From positions 414,775 to 478,774 of the forward strand of contig NW_004451502.1 in the NCBI RefSeq assembly GCF_000321225.1: DNA of 64,000 nucleotides. Reading direction: 5' to 3'. The position numbers were made by a program, and so were the translations under genes. The DNA is from Odobenus rosmarus divergens. Its lineage: Eukaryota; Chordata; Mammalia; Carnivora; Odobenidae. The first letter of the stretch is position 1, and every line of letters begins with the position of its first letter. Shown here in pieces: positions 56,440 through 64,000 of the stretch. A model generated the notes under the pieces. The model did not search any database. It saw nothing but the letters and a program-made list of their open reading frames with translations, and was not told where the DNA came from.

Positions 56440-58440
56440 AAGCATGAATTCCTGGTACTGAGAGTCTGAAGAGCTGAACTGGTTCCCAAACTTTATGAAA
56501 TTGGTTTTGCTGTTTTGTGTTGTGCTTGAGGACAGAAAAGTGATGCCTTCCAGAACAGTCTAATGAACAAGAGCAATGGGGGTAGGGGGTGGGAAATGAG
56601 ACTGATTCAGAATCCTTTGAGGCATGCCTTCAGGATCGCTGACCTCTTCTGAAGCAGAAACAGCTAGAGGAAGCCTGTAATAGGCTGTGACAAACACAGG
56701 ACAGGAAATAATTGTCAGGTGACCCAGGGTAAGAGAGAATTTAGAACCCAAAATGCACCCTTATTACAGAGAAGTCTCCAAGCTGGCCTATGTAATGGAT
56801 GTCTGCATATTAATCTGAGAAGTCCTCACATCTTACTAAATAAAATGAAGAAACTGAATGAAGGAATTTGTCCATCAATTGTCAAACATAAAATTAAATG
56901 CACTTGACATTTTCCAACTTGGTGTGCAATCTCTCTATGACTTTTTTCAGAACTCCTCCAAAATGGGCATGGAAGGATAAAACTCTATGTGTGCAATGAA
57001 CTGAAGAGAGATTTTTAAAGAAAAGTTATGCAGTCATTTTCCATTATGGTCAGGCACTTTAGAATGATGAAAACTTTCACTAAAGCAGAAGCATATGAAT
57101 TACAACCACAAGGTCTGTAATAATTTCATTTTAGCTACTGATACAACTCTTGGGCTTGAGCTAGCATAAAGCAAGCCCCCAGATGAATTAGGAAGGAACA
57201 ATTTGGGGTCTGTAATCATGTGTAGAAAACATTAAATGCACTCCCTGGGTTGTCTTTTTTTCCCCTTGAATCTTGTGGCGAGAGAATTTAATATGTTTAT
57301 CTAATAAAAAAAACCTCACTAGATCCTTATGAAGGGATTGGCAACATTAAATACCCGAGCCCTGGATTTGGGATAACTGCATCTTTGTGATTATCTACAG
57401 TTCATTTTAAGCCCCATATTCAATAGTTTATTTGAAGATATTATCTTAAAGAACCTAGTCAAAAATATCTTTTTTTTTTTTTTTTAATCTAGCATCCATT
57501 CTATCAACTCTGAATCCTAATCCTTATATTCGGGAAAGACGCTTTCCTTTCATTACTGCACCAACTTTTGCTCTTTAACCGTATAATGTATTCTGATCTC
57601 TACATCATTGCCAAACAAGAAAAATGCATATAGTTTAGGTCTGACTAAACAAAACAAAACAGGTCAAAAGGAAATCTGAGAGTAAGCCTCAAATGAGGTT
57701 TTAGTACATTTTGGTTTTTGTTTTTAAATTTTATTCTTTTTCTTGGTTTAAATAGAATCTATATTTAATTAGGAAATAGAATCCTGTCTTTTTCCTATCA
57801 ACTTCTATGATAATTCTTGGAAGTTTAGCATCCACGCTCTGATGGAGAGTCAACAATAAATTGTTTATAATGATTAAAGGAAAATAAAAGAACCATAAAA
57901 AAGAAATAATAAGAGAAGGGCCAATTTGAAAAATAAATACATAGAATTTTAGAAATAAAATATATATAGTCAACTACATTAATGATGCATTAGGTGCATT
58001 AGAATGTTGGTTAGACATAGTTAATCCTTTATTTGTGCTTCAGACTTTAAAATCTCTTCTTGTTAGCTTTGATTTTTGAGATTATCTTTAAAAGTCATAT
58101 TAAATACAGAGGAGCAAAGGGAAGGAGCTAACAGTAACGGATGCTTCCCATAAAGCCTGACACCCACACGCTGGGGTACACCTGCGCATGGGACAACAGA
58201 GGTACCCGAGGCTCAGGGACATCCCCACACCTGCCATTCTGTGCTCCTGCCTCGGGCTCCCACGGCTTCCGGGGCTACGTCGGCTGCCCCACGTTTATAT
58301 TCCTGGCCCACACTATATTTGAAGCTCAAGAGAAACCTCCTCAACTGTCCGAGGTCACGGTCACTGGCACCTCACACTCTTCACTGACCTCTCTCCCGCC
58401 TCCCATTTGAATAACTGGCAACACTGAACGAGTCTCTCTC
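56440..58440. other. Long unassigned stretch
   Basis: About 2 kb, AT-rich, no recognised transposon. T-run at about 57471-57485. The region from 58141 is GC-richer with an 89-codon forward frame lacking motifs. Confidence 0.4.
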
Positions 58441-58720
58441 CCTCCCTTCAGCTCCCGTATCCAGTCACCAAATCCTGTTGTCTCCAAGTCCTCCATGTAA
58501 CTGACTCGCCCAGGAGGTTTGTCTCACCCGGAACACACTTCCCTGCGCCTCCCTCCTCTAACATCCATCCTATCACCTGCCCAACACACCCCCTGTATCT
58601 CTTGGGATGCATTTCACTTCTACTCATCTCTCTCACCTCTTCACAAGGCGACGCATGCCTGCCAGGGGACAGAAGGCATTCTGGTGTTGGTCTGTCTCGT
58701 TCCTTCTTCGACTCATTTGA
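58441..58720 (+). repeat. Possible diverged L2 ORF fragment, sense
   Basis: ccgtatccagtcaccaaatc followed by ctgttgtctccaagtcctcc resembles the L2 ORF2 end region. Weak, could be chance in C-rich DNA. Confidence 0.3.
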
Positions 58721-58749
58721 TAAGAGTTACTATATAAAGGCACCTTAAC

Positions 58750-58986
58750 AAAACGGTCAAGAGCACAAACCCTGAAGCTAGAATGCAGGGGTTCCAACCC
58801 GGGCTCAGCCCCGTAGCAACCGCAGAAGCTTGGACAAGTGAGTTAGGTTCTCTCTACCTCAGTGTCTCCGTCTAAAATGAAGAATAGTCTGGTACTTGCC
58901 TCAAAGAGGTCTCAGGAGTTCTTCAGTGAGTGTGACTATAAAACACTGCCCGACACACAGTATGTGAACTGTAAGCTTTTTAAGAA
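58750..58986 (+). repeat. MIR, sense, near full length
   Basis: acggtcaagagcacaaaccc, ggggttccaacccgggctca, cttggacaagtgagttaggt, tacctcagtgtctccgtcta, aaaatgaagaatagtctggt and actgcccgacacacagtatg give the full MIR order. The best-preserved MIR in the window. Confidence 0.88.
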
Positions 58987-58988
58987 TA

Positions 58989-59697
58989 CAGGCACACCTT
59001 GGAGATACTGCAGGTTTGGCTCCAGACCACTGCAGTAAGAGAGTATCATGAAAAAACAGTCCAATGGCCATTTTTGGTTTCCCAGCACCTATGTTTACAC
59101 TGTACTATAGTCCTTTAAGTGTGCAAAAGCATTATGTCTAAAAAACAATTTCTACACCTTAATTTTTAAAATACTTTATTGCTATCATACGGTGTTTGTC
59201 TTTCTCTGACTTATTTTGCTTAACATAATACCCTCTAGCTCCATCCACATCATTGCAAATGGCAAGATTTTATCCTCTCTGATGGCTGAGTAGTATCCCG
59301 TTGTATGTATACACACACACCCCACATCTTTATCCATTCAAAAGTTGATGGACGTTTGGGCTCTCTCCATAGTTTATCTATTGTTGATAATGCTGCTATA
59401 AACATCAGGATGCATGTGCCCCTTGGAATGAGTATTTTTGTATCCTTTGCGTAAGTTCCAACTTTCATCATCTGAGCTTTGAATACGCCATCATCACTGA
59501 TAGCAGATCACCATAACCAATATAATAATAATGAAAAAGTCTGAGATATTGAAAGAATCACCAAAATGTGACACGGAGACACAAAGTGAGCAAACGCTTT
59601 GGAAAAAACGGTGCTGACTTTCTCAACGCGGGATTGCCACAAACCTTCATTTTAGAAGCACAGAATCTGTGAGGCACAATAAAACAAGCCGTGCCCG
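58989..59697. mobile_element. Tigger1-like DNA transposon, internally deleted
   Basis: Left part matches one end of Tigger1 (caggcacaccttggagatac, tttggctccagaccactgca, agtgtgcaaaagcattatgt). Right part matches the other end (actgatagcagatcaccata, taataataatgaaaaagtct, aaaatgtgacacggagacac, attgccacaaaccttcattt, ggcacaataaaacaag). TA dinucleotides flank it at 58987-58988 and 59698-59699, as expected for this mariner-related group. The transposase region is gone; an L1 piece lies at the junction. Confidence 0.88.
59184..59455 (-). mobile_element. L1 internal fragment, antisense, within the Tigger
   Basis: atcatacggtgtttgtcttt, ctctagctccatccacatca, ttgcaaatggcaagatttta, agttgatggacgtttgggct, aaacatcaggatgcatgtgc follow reversed L1. 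Its 3' end and tail are missing and no TSD is seen, so it is either secondarily deleted or not a standard target-primed insertion. Confidence 0.85.
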
Positions 59698-59699
59698 TA

Positions 59700-61930
59700 T
59701 CGCTATTTCCCAGATACAGGATGAAGCAGTGTGATGGAGGGAGGACAGCAGAGGCTAGGTTCCTGCACTCACAGAATTCAGAACCTCGTGGAATAAAAGA
59801 GATACCAAACCCCACATAAATAATGATATAAATACCACTGGATTAACTGCTGGGAAAGACAAGTACGGGCTGAATGACGCCTATGACAGGGCTATTCCGT
59901 GCAGGCAAAGGTGGTGCTGAGGCTGGAAGGAGGGGCAGAAGCTGGCCGAGCAGTGAGGGCAGGGACACAGAGACAGGAGAGAGAAGTAGCCCAGGGGGAG
60001 TGCCCGCATTCTGCGCTCAGAGCACGCCCGATGTGTCGCTGCCATTACTCAGACAGAGCCTGTTTTCCCCCTCACCCCTGCCCCCCTCGTTCAAAAACAC
60101 ATCAAAAGCCCCACAAAACCTAAAACTATAAACTCAACGGTTTGAGGGCCCTCGCTGCCTCCTTCCATATTCCTAACAATAAGCATACATCCAGAAGACA
60201 GGAGTTAACGCTTGTGAAATCTATCACAAATCCACCAGTTGATCAAATAGGTATCAAAATCTTTAAGCAGCTCATCAAATAAGTATTTAAAAGGAGGGCT
60301 ATCTTTGAAAGAGGATATACTGTTATATGCAAAAAGTATATGACATGCACTTTAATTTGGGTGTGTGACCAACCCAAAGCTGCGCCCCCTCACTAATGTG
60401 CCTTCCAGCACTCAGGTCCCGAGCAGCACAAGCTCGCCTGCCAGCCACTTCCACCCCCTTGTGGGCTCTACTATACTCTCCCCAACCAAACGTGTGTGCA
60501 CCTTGACTCCTTCCTACATAACTATCCGGGCTGGGAAGTGTGCCAGCAAGTTCCATTTTCAGCCCCAGAAAAATTAACAGCAAAGTATGAATTCTAAACG
60601 GAACCAGCTAAGAAAAGATTCCGATTGTCTTCTTTGTCCCCAAAGACATGAGCAGGCTCTGAACCCGATTCCGCCAAGATCGTGAGTAAAAGGGCTGAGA
60701 TCCGACGTGCTTCAGAGTGGCTTAGTAGAGAATGGTGGGGCTCTATTTCTGTGCCTCAGAGGCTGTGTGGGCTTATTTACACTCATCTCTGAAAAACAAA
60801 AAGTGTCCTTGAAAAAGCATGTGCATTTCCTGGATCCCAAACATTTGGCTCTGGAGTCCATACCCCTCACCAGCACTGTTTGCCTTGGTGAGAATGTGTT
60901 CATGGCTTTCTGGGTAGTGAATGCTGGCTCTTGGGTAGTGAAACTGGGACAAAAATCCTAACCATCAGCAACCACGAAAATCTATCTGGCAGCAGAGTGG
61001 CTCACGTGGAGCTGGAGAGGAAGCAGTGGTTTGTTTTTACTTTAGGGGAGACAGAGAGGGTAGGAAGCAGGTAGGAGAAAACTCAGGTTTTGTTTTATAA
61101 AGCAGATCTGTGAATGTAATTAGATTGCTACTAAGAAGAAAATTAAGATTTTTCTGGAAGATTTTTAAGTTCTTTGTCAACACTATGATTCTGAGTTCCT
61201 ACCCTGAAGTAAAGCATAGTTGTTTGCGTGAGCAATGAAGTTTCCATCTGTTTTGTCTTGATTTAAAGATGCAGTTTTTAAACTAAAGCCACCAGGCAAT
61301 GTTTATTGAAAGCACAAAAATCTCTCATCACCCAAGTAAAATACAGATTAAAACAACAAGCCTAGAAAGATAGGATTTTACACAATGCTAGTGTCACTTT
61401 ATTTGCAAAAATTTTATTTTAAATGCGGCTAACACCTTCAAAATAATTATGGCCTAAAACGTATCCATAGAGCCAAATCTTATCTCAGATAATAGTATCT
61501 AGGAAAACATGAAAAGCAAATTAACTTGCATAGGCATGTTTGCAGTCAGATATTCTCTCTCAAATGACAGGGTAAACAAAAGAAGACTTCACTGTGGCAA
61601 ATCATATTTCTTCAAGAATATGTATGGCATTTGATAGAATTCAATTTTGGAAGAATATGAAAGAAATAAATCTCAAGCAGTTGCCAAGATCCTTCAGTTA
61701 TATGAAATTACACCTTTAAAATTATTCTTTTCTAGGACAGCAGCACTAGTTTTTAAAAGTTACACAGGTTTTTCTTGTAGAAGCTGACTGGATCTTAAAT
61801 ATTCTATAATTTTCCATGACTGTTCAGTGCCCCTGAAGTAGTATTTTTAACACTATTTGAATTAGTTTATAACTGGTTTAAATACAAAGCAATTCACTGG
61901 ATTAGCCAAGCACAGAATAAACGATCCCAG
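59700..61930. other. Long unassigned stretch
   Basis: About 2.2 kb without a recognised transposon. GC-richer at 59870-60600 with overlapping 63-86 codon open frames on both strands, none with a motif; AT-rich after 61000. Confidence 0.45.
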
Positions 61931-61969
61931 GTGTGTGTGTATGTGGGGAGTGTGTGTGTGGGGGGGGGA
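61931..61969. repeat. TG repeat and G-run
   Basis: gtgtgtgtgtatgtggggag, tgtgtgtgtg, then a G9 run. Low-complexity. Confidence 0.9.
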
Positions 61970-63437
61970 TTGTGTAGCATGTACGTTCATGGTGTTATCA
62001 GAAGTTAAGTCATTCTCAAAATTTTAGAAATATGTTAAAAATTTTTATTTAGAAATACTGTATCTTTGGCAATCATGTTAAACTTTCTCTCAAGTGGGTG
62101 GTCTCAACTCTCACCTCATGCCCCTGTCAGGACCGTCCTGCACTGTGGGGCCACAGAGACATTCCAGGAGCTCATGGAAGCAAAGAGAAACACGAACACA
62201 TATGCGGCTACAGATTATTTCATGGACTCCCTGCATGCCATCTTTGGACTGCAGGAAGAAAATTTCCCTTGACACCTTTCCTTTTAAAGGAGTTCCTTTT
62301 TAATTACTACCTTGAATCACAGGAATTTCCTCTGGAGAGGACATTACAGATTATCTAGACAGGTCTCCTCCAAGCCTGGAGAGGGGAGGTGATCTTCCCC
62401 CTGCAGAGGGGACAGTCTGCTAGTAACTACCAGGGCTGGGACGGCACGGCAAGTCTCCTGGCCATTTGTCCACTGCTCTTTCAATTGGCAGGCATTCAAA
62501 TTCTAAGACTATGTTGGCAGCACTGAGTAAATGACTAATACAGAAAAAACAACAACAAAAAACTAAAGCAGACTTAAAACTACAGATATCCTCACTGCTC
62601 TAAGAGCTATCCTGAGTAGGAGTTGTTTCCCCTGTGACTACACAAACACCAGTATAAATAAAGTCCTGCTTCTTGCTTTCCTGCACGAATCCTGTAGGGC
62701 TAATCTGAGCACAGAGCTCCCATTAGCTTCAAAGGTACTCTTTAGTTCTTGGTTCAGCTCTGCAGGGATATTAAACAAGACAAGATGCAGGCCAATGCCT
62801 TTGAGATGAAAACTGGAAACAAATTACTACACGCTATTTAGTTGAATAATAAGAAAAATGTGTTCCATCCCTACACACTACTAAATTTCTCTGACAATCT
62901 CCCTTAATCTTCTGACATTGGGGTCTCATTCTTTTGCAATATTGTTTCTATCACAACAATGAAATGTGGGTTATTTCATCTCAGGGAAACTTGGATACAA
63001 TTTGTTAAGCAGTAATTGTGTTACCCCTGCTATTGATTTGGGCACTCATCCCACAAGGAGCTTGGCGAGTGATGAAGTTTGCTTGAACGGCACTGCCTGA
63101 CATTACCTTTATAGACACTGCAGTGAAAAGCTTCCACTTCTTTCAAAGAAAGGTTAAGTACAAATATTTCTTAAAATGTTAATATTCCTCAACCAGAGAC
63201 CAAGCTATAGACCACGAGTTACTCGGCCATTGCACACAGATCAATTCCAAGCACGGGCAATTTTTAATAAGGAATGGGGGTTAAAGTCAAAGTAAGACTC
63301 ATTAATAATGAAAGGATCCTCAGCTTTTTTTTTTTTTCATTTAATCAAATTAGATCTGATGACAAATAAAATCTCTTCAGATATCTCCCAAAATTGTGAA
63401 AACAACTGAAACGAGTAAAATCTATAGTGGTTCTGAA
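61970..63437. other. Unassigned stretch
   Basis: Three overlapping forward open frames (68-86 codons, 62066-62358) have no recognisable motif. Rest AT-rich; T-run near 63326-63338. Confidence 0.4.
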
Positions 63438-63540
63438 ATTTTTTTTAAGTTCTTAAAATCTTAACATACAGTGTAATATTAGTTTCAGTTATACAATACA
63501 GTGATTCAACACTTCCATACACCATCCGGTGCTCATCAGG
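63438..63540 (-). mobile_element. Short L1 3' end, antisense
   Basis: atcttaacatacagtgtaat, attagtttcagttatacaat, gattcaacacttccatacac and ccatccggtgctcatcag match the reversed carnivore L1 terminus. No TSD identified. Confidence 0.8.
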
Positions 63541-63675
63541 ACATGGAAGAATCACCTAGGGGATCTTGCCCAAAATCAGATTCTGATTTGGTGAGACAGG
63601 GATGGGCCTGGAGAGTCTGCATTTCTTACAAGCCCCCAGGGATTGCTGACCACACTCTTGAGTATGAGGGCTTAA
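63541..63675. repeat. MER5A-like hAT remnant
   Basis: ggaagaatcacctaggggat, caaaatcagattctgatttg, gggatgggcctggagagtct and gcatttcttacaagccccca match MER5A in order; the L1 abuts its left side. Confidence 0.7.
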
Positions 63676-63699
63676 GAGAACTGTTGGCTAAGATGATCA

Positions 63700-63945
63700 A
63701 TGATGAAAATTTGTTTTTATGAATACTAATGCTCCCCAAGCCCCTGCTATGTACCAGGAACTTTACCTAGATTATGTTCAACACTCCTAACAACTGCCCA
63801 AGGAAAACATCATTGCCCCCATTCTACAGAGATTAAAAAATAAGTCTACAAAGAAAATACACAATGTGAATAAGGTAAAAAGATAGAACTGGGGTAGAAC
63901 TGGGGCCTGAATTTAGGGTTATCTGGCTCCCAATCTTTTCATCAA
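63700..63945 (-). repeat. MIR, antisense
   Basis: cccctgctatgtaccaggaa, aacactcctaacaactgccc, tgcccccattctacagagat, aactggggcctgaatttagg and ggctcccaatcttttcatca: reversed MIR order. The remaining ~50 bp of the window are unassigned. Confidence 0.75.
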
Positions 63946-64000
63946 TTTATTCAAATTTAAATAAATATGAATGGAACATGTGCATGTGTAAGACATTAGG

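Overview
This is a stretch of nuclear DNA from a caniform carnivore, most likely an arctoid (bear, seal or mustelid lineage). The evidence is about sixteen copies of the tRNA-Lys-derived carnivore SINE (SINEC), recognised by the head gcgcctgggtggctcag and the tail aataaataaataaaatcttt. Carnivore-type L1 3' ends are also present. The SINEs lack the body of the young dog-specific SINEC_Cf, so a canid is less likely. The species cannot be fixed from the sequence alone.

I find no host protein-coding gene, exon, tRNA, rRNA or recognised ncRNA gene. Open reading frames are short, fall inside decayed transposons or simple repeats, or show no recognisable motif. The window reads as intergenic or deep intronic DNA. 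Most of what can be annotated is interspersed repeats, with long unassigned stretches between them.

Layout: 1-5 kb has an edge MIR, several SINEs (two stacked at one target site) and an old L1. 6-12 kb is a dense field of L2 fragments, including a decayed L2 reverse-transcriptase region, split by later L1 and SINE insertions. 14-16.5 kb has MIR/L2 and a 5'-truncated antisense L1 inserted in the tail of a SINE. 18.5-20.3 kb is repeat-free and AT-rich. 20-30 kb mixes SINEs, L1 pieces and MIR. 30-36 kb is mostly unassigned, with one MLT1-type LTR. 36-41 kb holds a SINE, a small CpG-dense patch and a second MLT1-type LTR. 41.3-42.5 kb is a large GGT/GAT triplet array. 43-47 kb is L2, MIR and old LTR-like DNA. 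An assembly gap of 394 N (47285-47678) lies inside an L1. 49-56 kb has old LTR-like elements, a composite L1 and a TA/CA-rich tandem block. 58.7-59.7 kb has a MIR beside a Tigger1-like DNA transposon that contains an L1 fragment. The last part is unassigned DNA ending with L1, MER5 and MIR pieces.

Nothing here looks like a new gene system. The most notable structural observation is a 34-bp unique segment found unchanged both at 38372-38405 and inside the triplet array at 42180-42213. Repeat family names come from memory of consensus sequences; no database search was run. Boundaries without a stated target-site duplication (TSD) are approximate to tens of bases.
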